A program made the translations under genes and the position numbers. Below are positions 25,176 to 33,626 of a stretch of 59,312 nucleotides of DNA, piece by piece. Source of the stretch: Chitinophagales bacterium (lineage in GTDB: Bacteria > Bacteroidota > Bacteroidia > Chitinophagales > Saprospiraceae). The stretch covers positions 1 through 59,312 of the forward strand of contig JAAFJT010000018.1 of the NCBI GenBank assembly GCA_013298955.1, written 5' to 3'. Position 1 is the first letter of the stretch, and every line of letters begins with the position of its first letter. The notes below the pieces were generated by a model that saw only the letters and a list, made by a program, of their open reading frames with translations, did no database searches and was not told the origin of the DNA.

Positions 25176-25940
25176 ATGAAACTCAAACAAGTACTTTGGA
25201 CAGCATGCCTTTTGTATAGTTGCGCCTTATCTGCTCAAATCGTCAATATCGAAGATAAACGAGTCAAATTAGGCGATACGATTGCGTTTAAAGGTTTTGC
25301 TGATTTAGGATTTAACTTATATCAAACTGATAAAAAATTGGTTTCTGGGCGCGGCAATATTCAAATGGAATACATTCACAATCGGCATTTTTTATTATCA
25401 CTTACAGGATATAATTTTGTCCAAGCTGATAAAACCAAATATTTAAATGATGGATTCCAGCATTTGCGGTATAATTATGAACTTACGCCTGATGAATGGG
25501 TTTGGGAAGGTTTCGTGCAAGCGCAATATAATGAGCGCACTCGGATTCTTTTTCGCGGTTTGACGGGTACAGGGATTCGTTGGAAATTGCGTAAGTACTT
25601 GAAACAGCGTGTGTATTTGGGTGTTTTATATATGTTTGAACGCAATGAGTTGAATAAAACGGAGATTTTGGAAAATAATCATCGATTGAGCAGTTATTTG
25701 TCGTTCAATTTTAAAATCAATTCGTTTTCTAAATTTTCGAGTACGACTTATTTTCAACCACTTTTGAATCAATTTCGTAATTATCGGTTGTCTTCCGAAT
25801 CTGCTTTGGTGTTTGGTCTGGCAAAAAATTGGAATTTTAAAGCAACTTTCAGCATGAATTATGATAATGACCCGCGTTTGCCTGTTAATTTTCCTGATTT
25901 GACTTATAGTTGGATTAATGGTTTGCGATACGATTTTTAA
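25176..25940 (+). CDS. DUF481-type outer membrane protein
   Basis: A 254-residue exported protein with a signal peptide (MKLKQVLWTACLLYSCALSA). The mature part is a run of amphipathic strands ending in an aromatic residue (WINGLRYDF), as expected for an outer-membrane beta barrel. Spacing and motifs such as LRYNYELTPDEWVWEGFVQA and TGTGIRWKLRK resemble DUF481 barrels. Function is unknown. It lies in the same direction as the kinase gene but is separated from it by a 140-bp hairpin, so co-transcription is doubtful. Confidence 0.72.
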   Translation: MKLKQVLWTACLLYSCALSAQIVNIEDKRVKLGDTIAFKGFADLGFNLYQTDKKLVSGRGNIQMEYIHNRHFLLSLTGYNFVQADKTKYLNDGFQHLRYNYELTPDEWVWEGFVQAQYNERTRILFRGLTGTGIRWKLRKYLKQRVYLGVLYMFERNELNKTEILENNHRLSSYLSFNFKINSFSKFSSTTYFQPLLNQFRNYRLSSESALVFGLAKNWNFKATFSMNYDNDPRLPVNFPDLTYSWINGLRYDF

Positions 25941-26189
25941 AACACATAGGACACATAGGGTACATAGGGGACATAGGACACATAGACAATCCTTTGCAAA
26001 AGTTAAAAAACGCGACCGCTAACGTCGGCAAGGTTTGAAACCTTGCCGACGTTTATACGCGTGCCGCAAATTAGCTTTTTATAAATTTAATTTTCTTTAA
26101 TTTAAAATCAATTGATTTCATTTTCACTCAAAGTGCGAATTGCCCTATGTGTCCTATGTGTCCTATCTACACCTATGTGAACTATGTGT
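25941..26189. repeat. Nested inverted repeat with ACACATAGG reiterations
   Basis: The outer arms are short tandem reiterations: CACATAGGACACATAGGG-type units at about 25942-25985 and the complement CCTATGTGTCCTATGTGTCC at about 26143-26191. A perfect 33-base palindrome is nested inside at 26021-26053. The right outer arm runs into the stop codon of the M1 peptidase gene. Confidence 0.75.
26021..26053. terminator. Perfect palindrome AACGTCGGCAAGGTTT, between convergent genes
   Basis: The arm AACGTCGGCAAGGTTT meets its complement around a central G. It is related in core and in the GTCGGC edge to the palindromes at 2098 and 2198. Confidence 0.65.
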
Positions 26190-28079
26190 TTACTTTTTGT
26201 CATTTACAGGCGCAGGTCGATTCCAAATATTATCATCCAAACGCACATCCGCCAACCTGCCAGAGGGGTCAATTTGAACCGTTTTCACCTTACTATATTT
26301 TTCTGGAATCGAAAATTCATAAGTCGGATGCGTCCAAGTCCAATCAGGCAACAATTTCATTTTCATTTTAGCATCTTCATTTTGTTTTTCGCCGCGCATC
26401 ATGTCCAATGGAATATAAAACAATTCTTGTGTTCCATTTTCATACGTCACGACAATATCCAAAGGCATAGGCATTTGCCCTGTCCGCGATAAACGCACTT
26501 TGGTCGCTTTATCATTATCAGATTCAACTTTTTCAATAGTGTAATCAATTGTATGTGTGGAGTTTACCCAATATTCTTTAAACCAATCTAATTCTAAATC
26601 ACTCATTCGTTCAAAAACGCGAATCACATCATTGGGAGTCGGATGTTGAAATTTCCATTGATTGAAATACTGTTTGAAGGCATCTTTAAACATTTTTTCT
26701 CCAACAATATATTTTAATTGTTGCAAAAACACAGAGCCTTTCACATACGCGCCCACACTGTACGCCGTATTTGTCATATAATGATCGGCATGAATGCTTA
26801 ACGCCTCTTCCCTACCCGACTGCGAAAATCGGCAATAAGCCGCCACATTATCCTTCATCGCATCATAGCCTTTCGCCTTCACGCCCGGAATCCAGCCTTG
26901 TTTGCGCACCCATTCCGCCACATCATTCTCTACATAATTCGTAAAACCCTCATCCATCCAGCCATACAAACTCTCATTACTCGCCAAAACGCCTTGATAC
27001 CAATTGTGTAACGCTTCATGCACCGCCACACCCATCAAACTATTCAACGGACGCTCGCCCGTAATCATGGTCAACATCGGATATTCCATGCCGCCATCAC
27101 CGCCTTGAATAAATGAAAAGGATTCAAATGGGTATTTGCCATAATTTTCTGCAATATATTGAAACGATTTCCCCATAATCTTTGGCAACGATTCCCAAGC
27201 AGTGGTATTTTCACCTTTTTGATAGAAAAAATGCAATTGCGTTCCATCATCCGCTTTGAGTTGCGTATGCGTATAATCAGGGTCTGCCGCCCATGCAAAA
27301 TCATGCACATTGTCCGCTTTGAAATGCCAAGTCAATTTACCATTTTCGGTTTTAGGTTTGACCGCCGCGTCTGTGTAACCTTTGCCGATTTCCAACGGAT
27401 TTTGTAAAATGCCCGTTCCTCCCAACACATATTTCTCATCTATCTTGATGCTCACATCGTATGAACCCCAAATGCCATAAAATTCTCGCCCAATATACGG
27501 GTTCGCATGCCAACCTTGTTCATCAAATTGACACATTTTTGGATACCATTGCGTCATCGTGTAGTCAATTCCTTCCTTATTATTGCGTCCAGAACGCCGA
27601 ATTTGATTGGGAACTTGCGCTTCAAACGTCATATCAAAGACTGCACTACTCGCAGGCGGCATCATTGTCGGCAATTCGACCTCCAAAATAGTGCCTTCAA
27701 CCTTGAATTTACACGGTTTTCCATCCATTGTAAGCATTTTGACCTCCTGCCGACCGATTTCATCAGGTTTCAATTTTGAAATCCTGTCTGCCACACGCGG
27801 GTCTGGGTCTGCGATATTGCGAGAACGCACATCCATCGCGCTATTGGGTTGGAAAGCGTTAAAATACAAATGATAATACGCTTTTCGCAACACTTCTGAT
27901 GAATTATTGTAATACACTAATCGTTGATTGCCTTTGAATTGATGTTTTTTAGCATCAAAATCAACATTCATGGTGTATTCCACTCGTTGCTGCCAACGCG
28001 GTTTAGGTTGCGGTTCGGAACGCTGTGCAGTCCCTTGAACGGCAAGATTCAGCAAGCAAATTGAAATTAAAAATCTCAT
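26190..28079 (-). CDS. M1 family zinc metallopeptidase
   Basis: A 629-residue exported aminopeptidase-type protein. A signal peptide (MRFLISICLLNLAVQGTAQ) directs it out of the cytosol. The N-terminal domain has strands typical of M1 enzymes. The catalytic zinc site is H354-E355-A-L-H358, with the third ligand E377 in WMDEGFTNYVE, exactly 18 residues after the second histidine as the family requires. SFSFIQGGDGGMEYPMLTMI is the substrate-side GxMEN-like motif. It probably trims peptides in the periplasm or at the surface. The gene is monocistronic, and the last codon lies inside the outer arm of an inverted repeat. Confidence 0.93.
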   Translation of the reverse strand: MRFLISICLLNLAVQGTAQRSEPQPKPRWQQRVEYTMNVDFDAKKHQFKGNQRLVYYNNSSEVLRKAYYHLYFNAFQPNSAMDVRSRNIADPDPRVADRISKLKPDEIGRQEVKMLTMDGKPCKFKVEGTILEVELPTMMPPASSAVFDMTFEAQVPNQIRRSGRNNKEGIDYTMTQWYPKMCQFDEQGWHANPYIGREFYGIWGSYDVSIKIDEKYVLGGTGILQNPLEIGKGYTDAAVKPKTENGKLTWHFKADNVHDFAWAADPDYTHTQLKADDGTQLHFFYQKGENTTAWESLPKIMGKSFQYIAENYGKYPFESFSFIQGGDGGMEYPMLTMITGERPLNSLMGVAVHEALHNWYQGVLASNESLYGWMDEGFTNYVENDVAEWVRKQGWIPGVKAKGYDAMKDNVAAYCRFSQSGREEALSIHADHYMTNTAYSVGAYVKGSVFLQQLKYIVGEKMFKDAFKQYFNQWKFQHPTPNDVIRVFERMSDLELDWFKEYWVNSTHTIDYTIEKVESDNDKATKVRLSRTGQMPMPLDIVVTYENGTQELFYIPLDMMRGEKQNEDAKMKMKLLPDWTWTHPTYEFSIPEKYSKVKTVQIDPSGRLADVRLDDNIWNRPAPVNDKK

Positions 28080-28527
28080 ACAGGATAATTTATTAAAAAT
28101 AAAATTAATTCAAATTAAAATAAACGGTCAAAATTACAAATTTCATTTTAATTTTATTGCATCCTAAATCATTTGGAAACATGTAATCCATAAAGTACAA
28201 TTTGTATCGGGTGGTTTTGTGATACAATGGGAACGCAGATGAGGCGAATTTTCACGGATTTTTTTTGATTTTGCACGAATGGTGCACTGAATTTCAAAAA
28301 AATTCGCTTTAAATCAGTTTAAAACAATCATTTATGATTTTAAAAAATATTGTTTTGAAAATGGCGCAAAAACCTTGACAAAGGAACCAATTCAAGTTAT
28401 TTTTGCAGCATGAATTACGAGAAACGAAGAATTTGTTTAAATTTGCGGTAGATGCGGGTGAATTAACGCCCAAAGATTTGTGAGCTGATTTTTTTAAAAT
28501 ACTTTCGGTAAAACATTGAAAAACAAT
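28080..28527. other. Intergenic region with repeat half-copy and coding-like scrap
   Basis: 448 bp between divergent genes. At 28219-28265 lies a diverged copy of the TTGGAACGCAGATGA element without its second arm. At 28398-28405 TATTTTTG is a candidate -7 box for the downstream SDR gene. Bases 28409-28483 read ELRETKNLFKFAVDAGELTP and KDL before a TGA, without a start, which looks like a scrap of a lost gene. Confidence 0.45.
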
Positions 28528-29574
28528 ATGTTAAATTCAAAAATATTCGTTACAGGTGCAACCGGTTTTGTCGGTTCTTATTTAATTCGCACGTTGTTAC
28601 AACAAGGTTATAAAAATATTTACGCGTTGAAACGGGAAAATAGTCCATTAGATTTATTGCAAAACGTTGAAAATCAAATCCATTTTGTAACAGGCGATAT
28701 TTTAAATACACCATTTTTGGAAGACGCATTTAAAAATATAGATTTTGTATTTCATTGTGCTGCAATGGTTTCTTTCGATAATCGGGATACAGAGGCGATG
28801 TATGAAGTCAATGAAATCGGTACTGCGAATGTCGTCAATGTTTGTTTGGCAACAGGTGTTCAAAAATTGATACATGTAAGTTCCGTAGCGGCGATTGGGC
28901 GCGATGACAATAATCCCAATTATACGGAAAAAAGCAGTTGGCAGCGTTCAAAATGGAATACACATTATGCCATTAGCAAATATATGGCGGAACAAGAAGT
29001 TTGGCGCGGCGTAGCAGAAGGTTTGACCGTTGCGATTGTGAATCCGTCCATTATTTTGGGTTCGCAATTTTGGCATCAAGGCACAGGGCGCATGTTTCGC
29101 CAAGTTTGGGATGGTTTGAAATTTTATACGGGCGGCATTACGGGCTTTGTGGATGTACGCGATGTGGCGCGTTTTATGATTTTGCTCATGGAAAATCAAG
29201 ACAAAAACATTGATAATCAACGCTTTATATTGAGTGCTGAAAATTTACCTTATAAAAATGTTTTTGAACAAATCGCTGCTGGATTGAAGAAAACGCCACC
29301 GAGTATTCAAGCGAATGCCTTTTTACGCGGTTTAGCTTGGCGTATGGATTGGATTAAAAGCCGCTTGACGGGGGAACGCACCTTGATTACCAAAGCAACT
29401 GCCATGACTGCCAACAAAATATCTTACTATGATAACCAAAAATCGAAACAATACTTTACAAATTTTCGATATACACCGATTGCGCCCGTCATTCGGGACA
29501 GTTGCGAGCAGTTTTTGAATTGTCAAAAAACGGGTCAACGCGCTGCTTCGCTACCTATCATTGAGTCGAGTTGA
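28528..29574 (+). CDS. NAD-dependent epimerase/dehydratase (extended SDR)
   Basis: A 348-residue extended short-chain dehydrogenase. The Rossmann motif is VTGATGFVGSYLIRTLLQQG near the start, with the catalytic serine in VSSVAAIGRDD and the tyrosine-lysine pair in Y-A-I-S-K, followed by VAIVNPSIILG. These belong to the dihydroflavonol reductase-like/epimerase group, whose substrates vary widely. I start at ATG 28528; a TTG at 28516 would add four residues. The next gene begins ten bases after the stop, so the two are probably one operon, perhaps for a glycan or lipid step, but the substrate is not identifiable. Confidence 0.85.
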   Translation: MLNSKIFVTGATGFVGSYLIRTLLQQGYKNIYALKRENSPLDLLQNVENQIHFVTGDILNTPFLEDAFKNIDFVFHCAAMVSFDNRDTEAMYEVNEIGTANVVNVCLATGVQKLIHVSSVAAIGRDDNNPNYTEKSSWQRSKWNTHYAISKYMAEQEVWRGVAEGLTVAIVNPSIILGSQFWHQGTGRMFRQVWDGLKFYTGGITGFVDVRDVARFMILLMENQDKNIDNQRFILSAENLPYKNVFEQIAAGLKKTPPSIQANAFLRGLAWRMDWIKSRLTGERTLITKATAMTANKISYYDNQKSKQYFTNFRYTPIAPVIRDSCEQFLNCQKTGQRAASLPIIESS

Positions 29575-29584
29575 AAAAATTTGA

Positions 29585-31501
29585 ATGATTATGTCTAAAT
29601 CGAAACCAATCAAAAAACAAAAAGTTTCAATAACTGCGCCTGTCCTTGAAGACAAAAAAAACAATTCGTATGTTTTTCCCAATTGGCTGCCGATTGGTTT
29701 CGTGTTATTAGCAACTTTTCTGGTCTTTTTTCCAACCTTGCAAAATGATTTTGTCAATTGGGATGATGATGTCAATATCCTCCAAAACCGCGATTTGGAA
29801 GGCGCGTTGACTTTTGCAAAATGCAAAGATATTTTCACGCATACGATTATGGGCGGTTATAATCCGTTGTCTATTTTCACTTTTGCGCTTGAAAAAGCGG
29901 CTTTTGGCGTTGAAAATTGGTCAAAAGTGATTCATACTAACAATTTGTGTTTGCATTTAGGCGTTGTTTATTTGGTTTATCAGCTCGTTTTGATGTTGAA
30001 TTGGGATACTTGGACTGCCTTTTTTACGGCTCTTTTGTTTGGAATTCATCCAATGCGCGTAGAATCGGTCGCTTGGGCAACCGAAAGAAAGGATGTTTTA
30101 TTGGGCATTTTTTATTTTTTAGCGATTATTCAATATGTAAAGCATTTAAAATCAAATGATAATAAAAATTTAATTTTAACCTATCTTTTTTTCATACTCG
30201 CCCTTTTTTCAAAAATCCAAGCAGTTGCCTTGCCTTTGACACTATTGGTTTTTGATTATTACTTAGATAAAAATTTGAAAAAAGCGTTGATTCAAAAAAT
30301 ACCTTTTTTCTTAATTGCCTTATTTTGGGGCATTTCGAGTGTTTGGTTTTTAAAAGCCGCTAAAACCATTCAAATCGATAGTGAGATTGTAGCATTCAAT
30401 TTTTTGGAACGACTTGGCATTGCAGGATATGCGTATCTCATCTATTTGGTCAAATGGATTTATCCATATATTATGGCATGCGTGTATCCGTATCCTGCGA
30501 AAATACCGCCTTATTTTTATGTTGGTACCTTGTTAGGAATTGCGAGTATTGGTTTGATTTATCAACAATATTTAAAACAAAACAAACTAATTGTTTTTGG
30601 ATTCGTTTTTTTCATATTCAACTTTATGTTTGTTTCGCAAATTGTAGGCGCGGGACAAGCATTTTTGGCAGACCGTTTTACGTACATTGCTTATTTTGGC
30701 TTATTTTTAATGATGATAGGTTTTTTAAATCATTATAAAAAACAATATCAAATGATGGTCAATGGTTTGCTTAGTTTATACCTAATCATTTGTTGCACAA
30801 TGACTTATGCTCAAGTGCAGACTTGGAAAAATGGCGAAACCCTTTGGACACAAGCCATGAAATACGATTCAAAAACGAGTTTACCTTATGGCAATCGAGC
30901 GATTTATTACCGAGAAAAGAAAGATTTCAAGAAAGCATTGCCCGATTTTGACAAAGCAATTGCGTTATCAGGCAAAGCAGGAACGTTGAATAGTCGAGGT
31001 AAAACCTATTTTGATATGGGACAAAATGATAAAGCGATTGCCGATTACAACGTTGCTTTATCGAAAGATACGACGATTGGTGAGATTTGGGTGAATCGCG
31101 CCGCCGCATTCGGAAAAGCGGGACAGTATGAAGCCGCTTTATCGGATGCGAATAAGGGATTGCGTTTAGACAACAAATTATTGAATGGTTATGGGATGCG
31201 TTCCTTGATTTATCAGTCTATGGGCAATTTTGAGGCGGCACTTGCTGATAATGCCACTTATTTGCAATTGAAACCTGATGATGCCGATACTTGGTTTGAT
31301 TCAGGCATTTTGAGCAGGCAATTGAAACAAGATGTTGTGGCACTGGGACATTTCACGAAAGCAATTGGGTTGAACCCACAAAAAGGCGAATATTATTTGG
31401 AACGAGCGAAATTATATGCGGTTATGGGGAATGTGGAAGCTAAAAATCAAGATATTTTAGTGGCGAAATCAAGAGGATTGGTGATACCGACTGGTTTATA
31501 A
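29585..31501 (+). CDS. Polytopic membrane protein with TPR tail, TMTC-like
   Basis: A 638-residue protein. The N-terminal 420 residues contain about ten membrane helices and motifs of the GT-C type TMTC group: NDFVNWDDDVNI (an acidic loop after the first helix) and FGIHPMRVESVAWATERKDV. From about 435 the protein has tandem tetratricopeptide repeats of 34 residues (YGNRAIYYREKKDFKKALPD, then LNSRGKTYFDMGQNDKAIAD, and further copies). The loops probably face the periplasm. TMTC relatives are O-mannosyltransferases in animals, but in bacteria their acceptors are unknown; glycosyl transfer is inferred. It follows the SDR gene by ten bases. Confidence 0.8.
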   Translation: MIMSKSKPIKKQKVSITAPVLEDKKNNSYVFPNWLPIGFVLLATFLVFFPTLQNDFVNWDDDVNILQNRDLEGALTFAKCKDIFTHTIMGGYNPLSIFTFALEKAAFGVENWSKVIHTNNLCLHLGVVYLVYQLVLMLNWDTWTAFFTALLFGIHPMRVESVAWATERKDVLLGIFYFLAIIQYVKHLKSNDNKNLILTYLFFILALFSKIQAVALPLTLLVFDYYLDKNLKKALIQKIPFFLIALFWGISSVWFLKAAKTIQIDSEIVAFNFLERLGIAGYAYLIYLVKWIYPYIMACVYPYPAKIPPYFYVGTLLGIASIGLIYQQYLKQNKLIVFGFVFFIFNFMFVSQIVGAGQAFLADRFTYIAYFGLFLMMIGFLNHYKKQYQMMVNGLLSLYLIICCTMTYAQVQTWKNGETLWTQAMKYDSKTSLPYGNRAIYYREKKDFKKALPDFDKAIALSGKAGTLNSRGKTYFDMGQNDKAIADYNVALSKDTTIGEIWVNRAAAFGKAGQYEAALSDANKGLRLDNKLLNGYGMRSLIYQSMGNFEAALADNATYLQLKPDDADTWFDSGILSRQLKQDVVALGHFTKAIGLNPQKGEYYLERAKLYAVMGNVEAKNQDILVAKSRGLVIPTGL

Positions 31502-31571
31502 GGACTTTACGTAAGTGTTACCAAAGTGGGCGTAAAGTCCCCCCACTTTGGTAACACTTACGTAAAGTCCT
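31501..31571. terminator. Inverted repeat filling the whole gap between two convergent genes
   Basis: Perfect 30-base arms (31501-31530 and 31542-31571; left arm begins AGGACTTTACGTAAGTGTTA) flank an 11-base loop. The repeat runs from the last base of the TMTC-like stop codon to the base before the RlmI stop codon, so the entire intergenic region is this element. It must end transcription from both sides. Confidence 0.85.
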
Positions 31572-32765
31572 CTACTCGACATACAAAACTAATCCTTTCA
31601 AATACGCGCCTTCTGGATGAAAAAGGCTCACAGGATGATCAGCAGGTTGCGTCAATCGGTGGATGAGTCGTACAGAGCGATTGGTTTCCATCGCCGCCGC
31701 GACAATCGTATTGTAAAACAAATCTATATCTACCACTTGCGAACAAGAAAATGTGAATAAAATGCCACTTGGCATTAACGCCCGTAAAGCCATGATATTC
31801 AATCGTTTATAGGCTTGAACGGCATTGTGTCTCTTCGCCATACTTTTCGCAAAAGCGGGCGGATCTACAATAATGACTTCATATTTTTGGGTTTGATTTT
31901 TGAAAAAAGTCAAGACATCTTCTGCTCGCGCTTCATGTGTTCCTGTAAATGGAGCGTTTAATGCCACATTTTGGGTGGTCAAATCAATGGCTTTGGGCGA
32001 AATATCAACGCTTTCGACATGTTTCGCGCCCGCTTTCAAGGCATAAACCGAAAAACCGCCTGAATAACAGAACGCATTCAACACTGTTTTATCGCGGACA
32101 TAAGCACTTAAAAGTTGTCGATTATTCCTTTGGTCGAGGAAAAAACCTGTTTTTTGTCCTGTAACCCAATCAATAGCAAATGTATGGTCGTTTTCTAAAA
32201 CATTTTGAGGCGTTTCAATACTGCCATACAAATATTCATTTTTAAAATTCAAATTTTTAACATACAAAGGTGGTAAGGTTTCCGCACTTTTATCGTAAAT
32301 CGAAATTATTTTATTTTGATAAACTTCCAATAAAGCATTTTTTATATCGTTGCGCAAGCGATGAATCCCAATCGCATGACATTGTACCACCGCCGTTGTA
32401 TTATAAATATCGATGATTAAACCCGAAATTTCATCGCCTTCTGCATGAATCAATCGATAACAATTGGTTGATTTTGAATCCGTTAGCGCAATTTTTTGTC
32501 TTAACACATAGGCTTTTTCAATTTTCTGTTTCCAAAAAAGCGTGTCCACCACTGTTGGTTCAAAACTCAAAACGCGTACCGCAATACTGCCATCACTGTA
32601 ATAACCGATTGCCAAAAATTGACCTTTGGCATCCATGATTTCGACCAAATCACCTTCTTCAATCGCGCTTTCGATGCGGTGAATCGCGCCTGAGAAAATC
32701 CAAGGATGTCGCCGTAAAAGCGATTCTTCTTTGCCTTTTTTGAGAATTATTTTGACCATTTTCAT
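31572..32765 (-). CDS. RlmI-like class I rRNA cytosine methyltransferase
   Basis: A 397-residue protein with an N-terminal PUA domain (RRHPWIFSGAIHRIE), a central RMT-type domain and a C-terminal SAM-dependent methyltransferase. Motifs are VLNAFCYSGGFSVYALKAGA (SAM-binding motif I), VDISPKAIDL, IIVDPPAFAKS (catalytic DPP motif) and FTFSCSQVVD with the conserved cysteine. In E. coli, RlmI makes m5C1962 in 23S rRNA. I start at ATG 32765, because the longer frame from 32792 begins upstream of the TACTTTTG promoter box at 32776-32783. The gene has its own promoter though it follows the methyltransferase gene. Confidence 0.9.
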   Translation of the reverse strand: MKMVKIILKKGKEESLLRRHPWIFSGAIHRIESAIEEGDLVEIMDAKGQFLAIGYYSDGSIAVRVLSFEPTVVDTLFWKQKIEKAYVLRQKIALTDSKSTNCYRLIHAEGDEISGLIIDIYNTTAVVQCHAIGIHRLRNDIKNALLEVYQNKIISIYDKSAETLPPLYVKNLNFKNEYLYGSIETPQNVLENDHTFAIDWVTGQKTGFFLDQRNNRQLLSAYVRDKTVLNAFCYSGGFSVYALKAGAKHVESVDISPKAIDLTTQNVALNAPFTGTHEARAEDVLTFFKNQTQKYEVIIVDPPAFAKSMAKRHNAVQAYKRLNIMALRALMPSGILFTFSCSQVVDIDLFYNTIVAAAMETNRSVRLIHRLTQPADHPVSLFHPEGAYLKGLVLYVE

Positions 32766-32775
32766 TATTTTGGTG

Positions 32776-32783
32776 CAAAAGTA
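32776..32783 (-). promoter_or_regulatory. TAnnTTTG promoter box for the RlmI-like gene
   Basis: TACTTTTG on the minus strand, ten bases before the chosen ATG. It lies in the 30-base gap after the upstream methyltransferase gene and decides against the longer start. Confidence 0.55.
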
Positions 32784-32795
32784 CACTATCAAACG

Positions 32796-33599
32796 CTATT
32801 TTTTTCTTAAAATCCATACATCTTGATTCAATCCCCAACTTTCTTGCTTGCCCGCTTCATGTGATAAAATTTCACATTGCGTTTTAAACAACTGCGTCAT
32901 GTATGCAGGTGGATGAAAAGTGGTGAAAACGCGGTGTCCTTCAATAGCGTTGTCACGAATCACAAGTTGTTGATTATCAAATAGTTGTGATTCTGTATCC
33001 GTCATAATGGCTTTGAAAATAGTTCCATGTGTGGTTAAAAGTAAAATGCCTTTGGGTTGCAAAACGCGACAAAGTTCCTCAAACCAAAGTCGATGATTGG
33101 TTTCGGCAAGGTGGGTAAAAATGGAAATCCCATAAATCGCATTAAAAAAATCTTTATCAAAAGGCAAGGGCGGATGTAACTCATTTTGAACAAAATGAAT
33201 ACCTTTCAAGTGATTTTGACACCATTGAATGGTTTTTGCATTATAATCTGTCCCAAAAAATTGAGATTTGACATCAAATAGCGCGGGCAAATGCCGCAAA
33301 ATACGCGCAGGTCCGCAGCCCCAATCCAATATTTTCACCTTTTCGGTTGGTAAATAAGGTTGTATTTGCGTTTTTACCCAAGTTGCGCTTTCTTGACCGC
33401 CTACGAAATATTTTTCATAATCCATTTTAAAAGATTCAAATAAAATATAATCTGGCGGCAGCGCAATGTTAGGATGATTTTGTAAAAATCGATTGTTTTT
33501 AGCCCTATTTTTGGTTTTGACCACCCAATATTTGAGTTTATCTAATTGATGCATGAATCCCCATTGGCGAATCCAAAAAGTTATATTACCAGTATTCAT
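32796..33599 (-). CDS. Class I SAM-dependent methyltransferase
   Basis: A 267-residue methyltransferase of unknown target. The SAM motif is VKILDWGCGPARILRHLP (about 88-105), followed by FFGTDYNAKTIQWCQ and a motif IV-like NAIYGISIFTHLAETNHRLW. The latter matches the small-molecule or lipid/sugar methyltransferase group (Methyltransf_11/25). Its ATG lies 27 bases after the stop of the MobA-like gene, so the two may be co-transcribed. There is no signal peptide. Confidence 0.82.
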   Translation of the reverse strand: MNTGNITFWIRQWGFMHQLDKLKYWVVKTKNRAKNNRFLQNHPNIALPPDYILFESFKMDYEKYFVGGQESATWVKTQIQPYLPTEKVKILDWGCGPARILRHLPALFDVKSQFFGTDYNAKTIQWCQNHLKGIHFVQNELHPPLPFDKDFFNAIYGISIFTHLAETNHRLWFEELCRVLQPKGILLLTTHGTIFKAIMTDTESQLFDNQQLVIRDNAIEGHRVFTTFHPPAYMTQLFKTQCEILSHEAGKQESWGLNQDVWILRKK

Positions 33600-33626
33600 A
33601 ATCGTTTTAAATTTTTTTCTAATCGT

